From RECG01 sp964444805 (GTDB lineage: Bacteria; Bacillota_I; Bacilli_A; Acholeplasmatales; Acholeplasmataceae): 32,507 nucleotides of DNA. Within the stretch, counting starts at the first letter, position 1. Each line of letters opens with the position of its first letter. The position numbers and the translations under genes are program-made. The notes beneath the pieces were generated by a model, which had not been told where the DNA came from, did not search any database, and worked only from the letters and a program-made list of their open reading frames with translations. The stretch spans positions 1 through 32,507 of the forward strand of contig CAYUIK010000007.1 of NCBI GenBank assembly GCA_964444805.1, written 5' to 3'. Below are positions 9,325 to 17,441 of the stretch, in pieces.

Positions 9325-11442
9325 ATGGATAAAAAGAATAAAACATATCGTATCGCTGTTCTGATCTTCTTTCTTTTGAACATCGTGAACACGTATTTTT
9401 TAACGGTACAGGAACTGAATCGATACATCGCACCCTTTCGACATACGATTGCCGGGGAGATCAATGCGCTTGTTGGAAATACGTCGGTGCTTTTGATGAT
9501 GCTTCTGGTCGTTTTCTATATCTTTCGAAATGGGAAATCGCGCCTTCTTTCGCTCATTGTCGTTTCCTTTTTGCTCAATCTTCTCATCTTTGCTTTTTCA
9601 ATTTTCAATCTCTATTTCGGAACCGCTTTCGCCACGTCGTCCTTCGTCATATTCAAAAACCCAGGTGGGGGAATCGCCGCCGGAATCATCTTAGAAGTTT
9701 TTCTCGAACTGGTGACCTATTACCGAATCGTTTTGTTTTTACCCGCGATCGCTTTGTTCACGCTCTATGTGATCGGTAAGCCCAAAGAACTCAAAACGAT
9801 TCGTTTCCGACCGCGACTCAAGCGCTACCTGATCGTCTTGATTCTCGCCTTGATCATGCTCGCGGGATCCCTGATCGTCTATAACAACGACTATCAGCGT
9901 ACGCTTCCAGTCGATTCGGTCAAGAGCACGTATGCGATTCAGAATTTCGGAGTCTATCCGTTCTACTTTTTCCAGTTTTTAGGCGAAGACCTCGGGATTG
10001 ACATCAAGGATCAACTTGACATCGCGAGCGAAGATGAACTTGCTGAAGCCTATCATGAGATCAACAGAAACCTTTCGAGCTACGAAAATCCCCTTGATGG
10101 TGAGATATACGGCAATCGATTGTCGATCGATCAAGCGGTCGATCTCAAGATCGATCTCGATACGTTCGACGGAGAGTCGTTGCATGGCGTGCTCAAAGGA
10201 AAGAATCTCGTGCTCGTACACCTGGAGTCGCTCAATTATTTTCTACTCGATATCATGGCTTTTTCCGAAAGACTCGAGTTCATGAACCGTCTGCTCGAAC
10301 AGAGTTTCGTTTTCGAAAACTTCTATACCAATGTCGGTATGGGGGTGAGCTCGGATGCCGAATTTTCCGTACTGACCGGGCTCTACCCGAGTGGAGACGA
10401 GACGCTTTACTGGAATTATAACGAGATCCCGTATGATATCACTTCGCTCGTCCGCTATTTCGGTGAGGCGGGTTACTACCGGGAAGCCCTTCATGGCGAC
10501 AAGGAGATCTTTTACAATCGTCGTGTCGTCTATTCCGATTTTTACGGATTCGACCGGTTCTACGCACTCGAAGACTGGGTGGAAGACGGATACGTAATCA
10601 AAGAGGGTTACGTCTACGACCAGGAAGAAGGACTCATACACCACAGTCCCTGGATCAGTGATTATCACCTCGCCGATACGGTCAACGAGGTTGCGCACAA
10701 AATCGATCAACCCTACATGCTCTTTCCGGTAACGATGATGCCGCACACGCCTTTCGACTATGATCCGAACGGACTTAGAACAGACGTTTATCCAGAATGG
10801 ACCGATGATATCAGTCGTCTCACGTTGAAATACATCAACTACCTCGATTATATCGATGATACGCTTAAAAGGTTTTTCATCGATGAACAAGGCGTCAACC
10901 GCACGCTCGACGATACCGTCTATCTCTTCTATAGCGATCATGGGTCTGGTCTTAAAAATGGCGACCTCGAAGTCTTTTATGAACGCGAGATTCCGGACAT
11001 GGAGATGCGGCAAATGCTTCAGCATACGCTCGCCTTCATCTATGTTCCAAAAGAAAGTGGCATCGATTATGGGGATTACGTCCTAAACGAAGGCGCGCTC
11101 ATTGGGAAACAAGGACGTGTTCGCAGTAATATCGACTTGTATCGAACGATCATCGAACTCTTCGATCTCCCTGTCGGCACCGATTTCTATCAAGGAGCCC
11201 ATGGACTTAGTCGCGAACCGACGATCGCGATCGACAATCGATTGTTCGACGTCGTCACCGATGATGTTTTCTTTTCCATGCGAAATCCCGATCGCGTGTT
11301 TCCTAAGGATGCCGTGATCGATGAGGCATTCTATCAGGAGGTCATGCGCATCAAATTGCTCGGCGATCTCATGATTTCGACCGCTGACTTGCAAAACCAG
11401 GTAAACGAAGCGCTACAAAGCGTATATGGGAGTTCGGATTGA
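9325..11442 (+). CDS. LtaS-like membrane sulfatase-fold phosphoglycerol transferase
   Basis: This 705-residue protein has about five N-terminal membrane segments (roughly 9-28, 50-68, 73-97, 130-150, 170-190). A large extracellular alkaline-phosphatase/sulfatase-fold domain follows, the layout of lipoteichoic acid synthase. Family metal-site positions are visible: Glu about 301 in HLESLN, the nucleophile region GMGVSSDAEF, and Asp538-His539 in YSDHGSG. At the place of the catalytic Thr of LtaS the motif has Ser (about 342). The probable role is transfer of glycerolphosphate or a similar head group onto a membrane glycolipid; substrate and product are unknown. I start at ATG 9325, nine bases after GGAG; an upstream TTG overlaps that site. 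galE follows 23 bases later, fitting an envelope role. Confidence 0.8.
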   Translation: MDKKNKTYRIAVLIFFLLNIVNTYFLTVQELNRYIAPFRHTIAGEINALVGNTSVLLMMLLVVFYIFRNGKSRLLSLIVVSFLLNLLIFAFSIFNLYFGTAFATSSFVIFKNPGGGIAAGIILEVFLELVTYYRIVLFLPAIALFTLYVIGKPKELKTIRFRPRLKRYLIVLILALIMLAGSLIVYNNDYQRTLPVDSVKSTYAIQNFGVYPFYFFQFLGEDLGIDIKDQLDIASEDELAEAYHEINRNLSSYENPLDGEIYGNRLSIDQAVDLKIDLDTFDGESLHGVLKGKNLVLVHLESLNYFLLDIMAFSERLEFMNRLLEQSFVFENFYTNVGMGVSSDAEFSVLTGLYPSGDETLYWNYNEIPYDITSLVRYFGEAGYYREALHGDKEIFYNRRVVYSDFYGFDRFYALEDWVEDGYVIKEGYVYDQEEGLIHHSPWISDYHLADTVNEVAHKIDQPYMLFPVTMMPHTPFDYDPNGLRTDVYPEWTDDISRLTLKYINYLDYIDDTLKRFFIDEQGVNRTLDDTVYLFYSDHGSGLKNGDLEVFYEREIPDMEMRQMLQHTLAFIYVPKESGIDYGDYVLNEGALIGKQGRVRSNIDLYRTIIELFDLPVGTDFYQGAHGLSREPTIAIDNRLFDVVTDDVFFSMRNPDRVFPKDAVIDEAFYQEVMRIKLLGDLMISTADLQNQVNEALQSVYGSSD

Positions 11443-11465
11443 ACCAGGTAAATGAGGAGGAAAAT

Positions 11466-12440
11466 ATGAAAGTACTTGTTGTTGGGGGAGCCGGATACAT
11501 CGGTAGCCACACGGTCTACGAATTGATTAGGGACGGGCAAGACGTCGTTGTTGTTGATAATCTTTCGAGCGGGTATCGTCGTCTCGTTCATCAGGATGCT
11601 GCCTTCTATGAAGCGGATATCAGGGATTACGAAGCGATGCGTCGCATATTCGCACAAGAAAAGGTCGACCTCGTCATGCATTTCGCCGCGAAAATCGTCG
11701 TACCCGAAAGCGTCAGGGATCCGCTCGACTATTACTCGAACAACGTTGAAGGTGTTCGCGTGCTCCTTTCGGTCATGCGGGATCATGGTGTCAAACGAAT
11801 CGTATTCTCGTCGACCGCCGCCGTTTATGGTGAAGCCAAAGGGACGTGTTACGAAGACGGAGAAACGAAGCCGATCAATCCTTATGGCGAAACCAAGCGA
11901 GCATGTGAAAAGATGATCGAATGGTCGTCGCAAGCATATGACATGTCCTACTGCATTTTTCGGTATTTCAATGTTGCTGGTGCCGATGAAACGCTCGAAA
12001 TCGGTCTAATCAAGGACCAGCTTACACACCTTATCCCCGTAGCGATCCAAGCGGCACTCGGGAAGCGCGAACAACTCATGATCTATGGGAAGGACTATGA
12101 TACCGAAGACGGAACGTGTGTACGTGATTACATCCACGTAACCGATCTGGCAATCGCCCACGTCAAAGGAGCGCATTATTTGATCGAAGGCGGATCGTCT
12201 AAGATCATGAACCTGGGGTCTGGTAGCGGATATTCCGTACTTGAAGTCGCCCAAGCCGTTGAGAAAATCATCGATCTCGATTACGCGTTCGGCCCGCGAC
12301 GTCCCGGCGATCCGGCGATTTTGATCGCCTCCAATGACCGAGCGAAGGCGATTCTCGGATGGGAACCGCAACGAACCCTCACGGACATGATTCGTTCGGA
12401 TCTAGCATTTCGAAAGAAAGAGAGTGAGTCGAAACGGTAA
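11466..12440 (+). CDS. galE: UDP-glucose 4-epimerase
   Basis: GalE interconverts UDP-glucose and UDP-galactose with bound NAD. The 324-residue protein has the Rossmann motif GGAGYIGSH (about 7-15), the SST block (115-117) and the catalytic YxxxK (Tyr140, Lys144). Later segments such as YFNVAGA and GTCVRDYIHV are typical of GalE within the extended short-chain dehydrogenase group. GAGGAGG ends five bases before the ATG at 11466. It lies 23 bases behind the LtaS-like gene, likely in one transcript, and before galU, which makes its substrate. UDP-galactose for glycolipid or surface polymer is the likely use. A different epimerase specificity cannot be excluded from sequence alone. Confidence 0.93.
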   Translation: MKVLVVGGAGYIGSHTVYELIRDGQDVVVVDNLSSGYRRLVHQDAAFYEADIRDYEAMRRIFAQEKVDLVMHFAAKIVVPESVRDPLDYYSNNVEGVRVLLSVMRDHGVKRIVFSSTAAVYGEAKGTCYEDGETKPINPYGETKRACEKMIEWSSQAYDMSYCIFRYFNVAGADETLEIGLIKDQLTHLIPVAIQAALGKREQLMIYGKDYDTEDGTCVRDYIHVTDLAIAHVKGAHYLIEGGSSKIMNLGSGSGYSVLEVAQAVEKIIDLDYAFGPRRPGDPAILIASNDRAKAILGWEPQRTLTDMIRSDLAFRKKESESKR

Positions 12441-12446
12441 CCAGGG

Positions 12447-12476
12447 GAAATCGATCTCGATTTCATATGTTAAAAT
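12447..12476 (+). promoter_or_regulatory. Probable galU promoter with overlapping palindrome
   Basis: TAAAAT (12471-12476) preceded by TGT is a plausible extended -10. A perfect 8+8 base palindrome, GAAATCGA/TCGATTTC (12447-12464, two-base centre), covers the place of the -35. This is the position of a typical repressor operator. A short repeat AGAGCAGG occurs twice in the leader (from about 12482 and 12502). Confidence 0.45.
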
Positions 12477-12550
12477 GAAAGAGAGCAGGCCTTATCGCTA
12501 AAGAGCAGGTATAACGGTTTTTTAGTTCAAACACCAAGGAGGTATTGAAC

Positions 12551-13414
12551 ATGATCAAAAAGGCAGTCATTCCCGCCGCCGGATACGGTACACGGTTTTT
12601 ACCGATTACGAAAGTTCTCGCTAAAGAATTGTTGCCTATCATCGATCGACCAACGATCGAATATATCGTCAATGAAGCGATCGACAGTGGAATCACGGAT
12701 ATTCTTTTGATCGTCAGCAGCAACAAAAACGCCATCATCGACTATTTCGACTATAACCTCGAACTCGAACAGGTTCTGCTCAATAAGGGGAAAACCGAAG
12801 CATATGAGATGATCAGAAACAACGGTAAAGGTGCCAACATCCATTTCATCAGACAAAAGGAACAGCTCGGACTCGGGCACGCCATTCTTCAGGCGAAGGC
12901 CTTCATCGGTAACGATCCTTTTGCGATCTTGCTCGGTGACGACATGTACGTAGGAAAACCCCAACCGGCGATCAGACAACTGATCGATGCCTATGACGAG
13001 GTCAAAGCCAACGTGCTCGGGACGATTCGCGTCAACAGAGAGGACGCACCCCGCTACGGCATGTGTATCCCCAAGGGTAAAAGACAGGGCCAGTTGACGG
13101 AGCTGCAAGGCGTTGTCGAGAAACCGTCCGCCCAAGACGCCCCGTCTTTAAGTGCGATTGGCGGCCGCTATGTCCTGAATCCCGACATTTTCAAGTATCT
13201 CGAAAAACAGGAAAAGGGTGTCGGTGACGAAATCCAGTTAACCGATGCGATCCTGAATCTCATGCAAGAACAGAAAGCTTATGCCTATGACATAACAGGA
13301 AAACGGTATGATGTCGGAAACAAACTCGATTATATCGAAGCGATCCTCGATTTCGGCCTTGAATCCGAAGAATTGAAGGAAGGACTCGAAAAACTGCTGA
13401 AAGGATACGCTTAA
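12551..13414 (+). CDS. galU: UTP-glucose-1-phosphate uridylyltransferase
   Basis: GalU makes UDP-glucose from UTP and glucose-1-phosphate. The 287-residue protein starts with the nucleotidyltransferase signature IPAAGYGTRFLP and has the conserved Lys in TKVLAKELLP. Family blocks FIRQKEQLGLGHAI, LLGDDMY and GGRYVLNPDIF are present. The ATG at 12551 is seven bases after AAGGAGGT (12536-12543); an in-frame TTG two codons upstream is less well placed. Together with galE it supplies UDP-sugars, probably for the membrane glycolipid that anchors the polymer made by the LtaS-like enzyme. It has its own candidate promoter. No terminator is seen before the serS T-box promoter. Confidence 0.96.
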   Translation: MIKKAVIPAAGYGTRFLPITKVLAKELLPIIDRPTIEYIVNEAIDSGITDILLIVSSNKNAIIDYFDYNLELEQVLLNKGKTEAYEMIRNNGKGANIHFIRQKEQLGLGHAILQAKAFIGNDPFAILLGDDMYVGKPQPAIRQLIDAYDEVKANVLGTIRVNREDAPRYGMCIPKGKRQGQLTELQGVVEKPSAQDAPSLSAIGGRYVLNPDIFKYLEKQEKGVGDEIQLTDAILNLMQEQKAYAYDITGKRYDVGNKLDYIEAILDFGLESEELKEGLEKLLKGYA

Positions 13415-13418
13415 AGGC

Positions 13419-13447
13419 TTTACTTTTAAGGAAAAACGGCATATAAT
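13419..13447 (+). promoter_or_regulatory. Promoter of the serS T-box transcript
   Basis: TTTACT (13419-13424), 17 bases, TATAAT (13442-13447). The T-box leader begins about seven bases downstream. Confidence 0.75.
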
Positions 13448-13453
13448 GAGACC

Positions 13454-13668
13454 AACACGTAAAAGAGATCAGTAGCGCTTTGTTTTGTCGAAGAGAGTTC
13501 GTGTGTGCTGAAAACGAACCAAAACGAGACGTGAATCTACTCTTTAGTGGTGCTAATCCCACCCGTTGATCCGCGTTAAGGATAGTGAGTGTCGAGACGA
13601 CCAATCGTCTCGGAACTAGGGTGGTACCGCGAATATCTCGTCCTTAGATCGTTTATCTGAGGACTTTT
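13454..13668 (+). promoter_or_regulatory. Serine T-box riboswitch with terminator
   Basis: This is a tRNA-sensing leader. The conserved T-box AACTAGGGTGGTACCGCG is at 13614-13631. In stem I the loop-E AGTA (13471-13474) faces GAA followed by the specifier TCT (13536-13538), a serine codon, matching the downstream serS. AGAGAG near 13491 and the GCTGAAAA segment form the distal part of stem I. The terminator is GTCCTTAGAT (13640-13649) pairing with ATCTGAGGAC (13655-13664), then TTTT. Uncharged tRNA-Ser is expected to stabilise the antiterminator and switch serS on. Confidence 0.95.
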
Positions 13669-13692
13669 ATTATGAAAAAGGAGGCATCAATT

Positions 13693-14958
13693 ATGCTCGA
13701 TTTAAAACAGGTAACGGAAAACATCGAAGAGGTCATCGAACGATTGAATACGCGTAACGCCGACCATGGCTATTTGCGTGAACTCATTCGTCTCAATGAT
13801 GAACGCAAGGAAACGATTCGCGTCGTTGAACAGAAAAAGGCCACACGTAACGAAGCATCGAAAAAGATCGGTATGCTCAAAAGAGAGAAAAAAGACGCTT
13901 CTGCCGTTCTCCAGGAAGTCGGAAGTCTCGGATCCGCGATCAAAGCACTCGATGACAGACTCGTAACGATCGAGAACACGATTCAAGAGATTATGAGCGT
14001 AACGCCGAACATACCACACGTCAGCGTACCATTCGGTCGCAGTGACGCGGACAACGTCCTCGTCCGAAAAGTCGGTACACCCCCCGAATTGAAACACGTC
14101 AAGGACCACGTCGAACTCAGTGAAGCACTCGGCATTCTCGATTTCGACCGAGCCGCGAAAATCACGGGTAGCCGTTTCGTCGTCGACAAGGGTCTCGGTG
14201 CTCGTCTCGAGCGTTCCCTCATGCAGTTCATGATGGATCTGCACGGACACGAACACGGCTATACGGAAATGATTCCGCCCTATATCGTCAATGAGGCGAG
14301 CATGTACGCGACCGGTCAGTTTCCGAAGTTCAAAGAAGACGCTTTTCAAGTAGGTGAACAGTGGTATCTCAATCCGACTGCCGAAGTTCCGACGATCAAC
14401 TATTATCGGGATGAAATATTGACCGGTGAAAGTCTACCGGTCCGGTATGTCTCGTTCACGACCGCCTTTCGTGCCGAAGCCGGCGCGGCCGGACGCGATA
14501 CCAGAGGGATTTTGCGGCAGCACCAGTTCAACAAAGTCGAGCTCATCAGTTTCACGAAACCGGAGGACTCCTACGCTGAACTCGAGCGCATGCTCGGACA
14601 TTCCGAGGAAGTCCTCAAAAGGCTCGGACTTCCGTATCGCGTCGTGACGCTATCGACCGGAGATCTCGGATTCTCGATGGCGAAGACCTACGACATCGAA
14701 GTCTGGTTGCCGGGGCAAGACAACTACCGTGAGATCGGATCGATTAGCAATGCTGAGGATTTCCAGGCGCGACGGGCGAATATTCGCTTCAAACGCCAGA
14801 AAGATGCCCGAACGGAACACGTGCATACCCTCAACGGATCCGGTCTGGCGATCGGACGAACGATGATCGCGATCATCGAAAACTATCAAAACGAGGACGG
14901 AAGCATCACGGTTCCCGATGTTCTCGTCCCTTACATGCGCGTTAAGACAATACGTTAA
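13693..14958 (+). CDS. serS: Seryl-tRNA synthetase
   Basis: SerS charges tRNA-Ser. The 421-residue protein has the N-terminal antiparallel coiled-coil arm (about 1-105) that binds the long variable arm of tRNA-Ser. A class II catalytic core follows. Motif 2 is seen in FRAEAGAAGRDTRGILRQHQF, and motif 3 in SGLAIGRTMIAIIENYQ. The C-terminal VPDVLVPYM segment is typical. I start at ATG 13693, eight bases after AAAAAGGAGG; an ATG at 13672 lies upstream of this site and would add seven residues. Expression is controlled by the serine T-box. No clear terminator follows. Confidence 0.97.
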   Translation: MLDLKQVTENIEEVIERLNTRNADHGYLRELIRLNDERKETIRVVEQKKATRNEASKKIGMLKREKKDASAVLQEVGSLGSAIKALDDRLVTIENTIQEIMSVTPNIPHVSVPFGRSDADNVLVRKVGTPPELKHVKDHVELSEALGILDFDRAAKITGSRFVVDKGLGARLERSLMQFMMDLHGHEHGYTEMIPPYIVNEASMYATGQFPKFKEDAFQVGEQWYLNPTAEVPTINYYRDEILTGESLPVRYVSFTTAFRAEAGAAGRDTRGILRQHQFNKVELISFTKPEDSYAELERMLGHSEEVLKRLGLPYRVVTLSTGDLGFSMAKTYDIEVWLPGQDNYREIGSISNAEDFQARRANIRFKRQKDARTEHVHTLNGSGLAIGRTMIAIIENYQNEDGSITVPDVLVPYMRVKTIR

Positions 14959-15003
14959 ATCATGGGATTCGACGTGCTTGTTTTCTCACTAAGAAACAAA
15001 CCG

Positions 15004-15012
15004 TGCTATACT
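15004..15012 (+). promoter_or_regulatory. Possible promoter of the two-component pair
   Basis: TGCTATACT gives an extended -10 (15007-15012), 37 bases before the regulator start. The -35 is not clear. An imperfect inverted repeat, TTGTTTTCT (14978-14986) and AGAAACAA (14992-14999), lies directly upstream. Confidence 0.4.
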
Positions 15013-15049
15013 TAAGGTGTATTCTAAGTAAGCTTGGAGTGGGTAAATC

Positions 15050-15703
15050 ATGAAAATATATTACGTGGAAGATGAAAAGGATCTAGCGGGAATCATCCAA
15101 AAATACTTACGGAAAGAAGGGTATGATGTTACCGTCTTTGAAGATGGAGAAACGGCCATGGAACACATCGACGATGCCGTCGATCTATGGATTCTCGACA
15201 TCATGCTGACCGGAAAGACGGACGGCTATGATCTCATGCGGGCGCTCAAAGAGCGCCGAAGTCAGGCGGCGACGATTTTTACGTCTGCCCGGGACCAGGA
15301 CCTCGATAAAATCAAAGGACTCGAACTCGGTAGCGACGATTACCTGGCGAAACCCTACTCTCCGCGCGAGTTGATCCTTAGGGTTAAAGCCGTGCTTCGT
15401 CGACACCGGACGAGCGATTCGAAGTATGCCTACTACGGACCTTATACGATCGATCTCGGGAAACGGGAAATTACGGCCGATGACGAGGTCATCGATCTCA
15501 CGAACAAGGAGTTCGAATTGCTTTTGTTCTTCATTAAAAACATCAATACTGCCTATACGCGTGACGTTATACTGAAACACGTTTGGGGCGAAAACTATTA
15601 TGGGAGCGACCGTGTCGTCGATGACTTGTTGCGTCGGTTACGACATAAGATGCCACAACTCAAGATCGAAACGATTTACGGTTATGGGTACCGTCTTCTA
15701 TGA
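15050..15703 (+). CDS. OmpR/PhoB-family response regulator
   Basis: The 217-residue protein has a receiver domain with the acidic pair in VEDE, the phosphoacceptor Asp50 in ILDIML and Lys101 in AKPYSPREL. A C-terminal winged-helix DNA-binding domain of the OmpR type follows (LTNKEFELLLFF, YTRDVILKHVWG, VVDDLLRRLRHK, IETIYGYGYRL). Phosphorylation by the kinase in the next gene would control its binding to DNA. GGAG is ten bases before the ATG, and the stop overlaps the kinase start by four bases (ATGA). The regulon is unknown; none of the neighbours is an obvious target. Confidence 0.93.
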   Translation: MKIYYVEDEKDLAGIIQKYLRKEGYDVTVFEDGETAMEHIDDAVDLWILDIMLTGKTDGYDLMRALKERRSQAATIFTSARDQDLDKIKGLELGSDDYLAKPYSPRELILRVKAVLRRHRTSDSKYAYYGPYTIDLGKREITADDEVIDLTNKEFELLLFFIKNINTAYTRDVILKHVWGENYYGSDRVVDDLLRRLRHKMPQLKIETIYGYGYRLL

Positions 15704-16950
15704 AAGGCATCAAGCTTACGACCCAACTCGTCGTGCTTTTCACACTCGTGACGATTTTCACGAGTCTGATCTTCGCCTTCGCCCTGGAACGCGTGTTCAA
15801 TGATTTTCGGGTCGAACAGAATCACGAACAACTCGAAGCATACTATCAGGAACTCCTCGAAGGAGGCGTGCACGTCGAAAGCGAACATAACGGCTATATC
15901 ATTCATGAAAACGGTTCGCTTCAGACACATAACATGCACTTGATCGGCGAGCACTACACGCCGATCGACGTCATTAACGAACTCAAGGTTTGGCCGGGCG
16001 ATTTCAAAGAGAAACAGATCGACGGCGAGACCTACTATTTCAAAGTATATCGAGAACAGGAAAGCCTGTTAATCGTCTTTACCGGTGAAACGTATTTACA
16101 GAGCATCGGCAGTTCTTTCAACATGCTCATTCGTCTCGGGTTCATTGCTTTGGTTTTGCTCGGTAACGGCATTATCCTGATCTGGTCGAGGCTTACTGTC
16201 GAACGGGTGACAAGACTCAAATGCCAGGTTCTCAATCTATCACGAAGTAATTATCGGGAGACGATCGATATCAGTGGATCGGATGAGATTACCGAACTCG
16301 CCCGGTCAATCGAAAAAATGCGTCAGGAAATCGCGGCGGGAGAACGTATCAAACAGGAGATGCTGCAAAACATTAGCCATGACTTCAAAACGCCGATCGC
16401 GGTCATCCAATCCTATGCTGAGGCGATCGCCGACGGTATCTCGGAACCGAACGAAGCCGACGTCATCATCAAACAGGCCGACGTTCTCAACCAGAAAGTT
16501 CGCCAACTCCTCGAACTCAGCAAGCTCGAGTATCTCAAGGATCCGCAGGAATTCGAGCCGGTTCGAATCAAAGAAATCATCCGAAATATCGTTAACAATC
16601 AAAAGTATCGGACCGATATCGAATTTCAGGTCGAACTCGATGACTCGATCTATTATGGCATTCGGGAGAATTTCTATAATGCCTTCAACAATATCGTCGA
16701 CAACGCCTTGCGTTATGCGAAAACGAAGATCGTCATTCGGTTAAAAAACAAAAGGCTCACCTTCTTTAACGATGGTGAACCAATCAGTCAAAAATTCATC
16801 GACCAGATGTTCAGACCCTATGAGAAGGGGGAACAGGGCCAATTCGGCCTCGGCATGAGTATCGTACAAAAGACGATGGCTCACTTCAACCTTACCTTGG
16901 GCGTACAAAACACGGATGAAGGCGTCCTCTTTACGATAGAGCCTCTTTGA
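15700..16950 (+). CDS. Membrane sensor histidine kinase
   Basis: This is the partner of the preceding regulator. The 416-residue protein has membrane segments at about 8-28 and 145-163 around an extracytoplasmic sensor region of about 115 residues. A HAMP-like linker follows, then a dimerisation/phosphoacceptor domain with His227 in ISHDFKTPIAV. The ATPase domain has an N box (FNNIVDNALRYA), NDGEPIS in the G1 position and GLGMSIV as G2. The sensor part resembles no ligand domain I can name, so the signal is unknown. Its last 20 bases overlap the end of hit on the opposite strand, leaving no room for a separate terminator. Confidence 0.93.
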   Translation: MKGIKLTTQLVVLFTLVTIFTSLIFAFALERVFNDFRVEQNHEQLEAYYQELLEGGVHVESEHNGYIIHENGSLQTHNMHLIGEHYTPIDVINELKVWPGDFKEKQIDGETYYFKVYREQESLLIVFTGETYLQSIGSSFNMLIRLGFIALVLLGNGIILIWSRLTVERVTRLKCQVLNLSRSNYRETIDISGSDEITELARSIEKMRQEIAAGERIKQEMLQNISHDFKTPIAVIQSYAEAIADGISEPNEADVIIKQADVLNQKVRQLLELSKLEYLKDPQEFEPVRIKEIIRNIVNNQKYRTDIEFQVELDDSIYYGIRENFYNAFNNIVDNALRYAKTKIVIRLKNKRLTFFNDGEPISQKFIDQMFRPYEKGEQGQFGLGMSIVQKTMAHFNLTLGVQNTDEGVLFTIEPL

Positions 16951-17347
16951 TCACGGACGCACGAGCTTCATAATCCTTTTTACTTAATTGATCCATGTGA
17001 TTCGTGAAACGAATGGTTAAATCGTCATTCACATAACGAGGTATGAGGTGGACGTGGAAATGAAAGACCGTCTGTCCGGCCTGTTCCTCGGCGTTCGCGA
17101 GGACGTTCAAACCATCCGCCGGAAACACGTCCTTTAAAACCTTGGATAGACGAGAGGCGACCTTGAACACGTAACCGGCCTCGTCATCGGGCATGTCCAA
17201 TATGTTTCGGTAAGGGGTTTTGCTGACGAGAAGCGTATGACCTTTCGTCGCTTGACTGATGTCTAGAAAAGCGATAACCTTCTCGTCCTCGTAGACGATG
17301 TATGCAGGGATTTCCCGCGCGATGATCCGTTCGAATATCGTTGCCAT
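16931..17347 (-). CDS. HIT-family nucleotide hydrolase (Hit/HinT-like)
   Basis: The 138-residue protein is a histidine-triad enzyme. The triad HFHVH is at about 96-100, with CIF-like start ATIFERIIAREIPA and AFLDISQATKGHTLLV as in Bacillus Hit. Members hydrolyse AMP-lysine type or dinucleotide substrates; the physiological role here is not known. The zinc-site Cys residues found in some relatives are absent from the N-terminus. The ribosome binding site AGGAGGAG lies just before the ATG on the minus strand. It is the only minus-strand gene in the window, divergent from pduL, and its 3' end runs 20 bases into the kinase gene. Confidence 0.92.
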   Translation of the reverse strand: MATIFERIIAREIPAYIVYEDEKVIAFLDISQATKGHTLLVSKTPYRNILDMPDDEAGYVFKVASRLSKVLKDVFPADGLNVLANAEEQAGQTVFHFHVHLIPRYVNDDLTIRFTNHMDQLSKKDYEARASVIKEALS

Positions 17348-17385
17348 AAAATCTCCTCCTTTGGCTTTATTCTATCATGAATCGA

Positions 17386-17414
17386 TTGAAAAGGACGGAT
17401 AAAAGTGTTATAAT
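17386..17414 (+). promoter_or_regulatory. pduL promoter
   Basis: TTGAAA (17386-17391), 17 bases, TATAAT (17409-17414) with TGT before it. It is one of the best sigma-A-type promoters in the window. Confidence 0.8.
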
Positions 17415-17441
17415 CACCACGGATACAAGGAGGATTGAAAC

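Noticed and set aside
14978..14999. Terminator after serS
   Set aside because: An imperfect stem exists but no T tract follows on the plus strand; listed as a possible operator instead.
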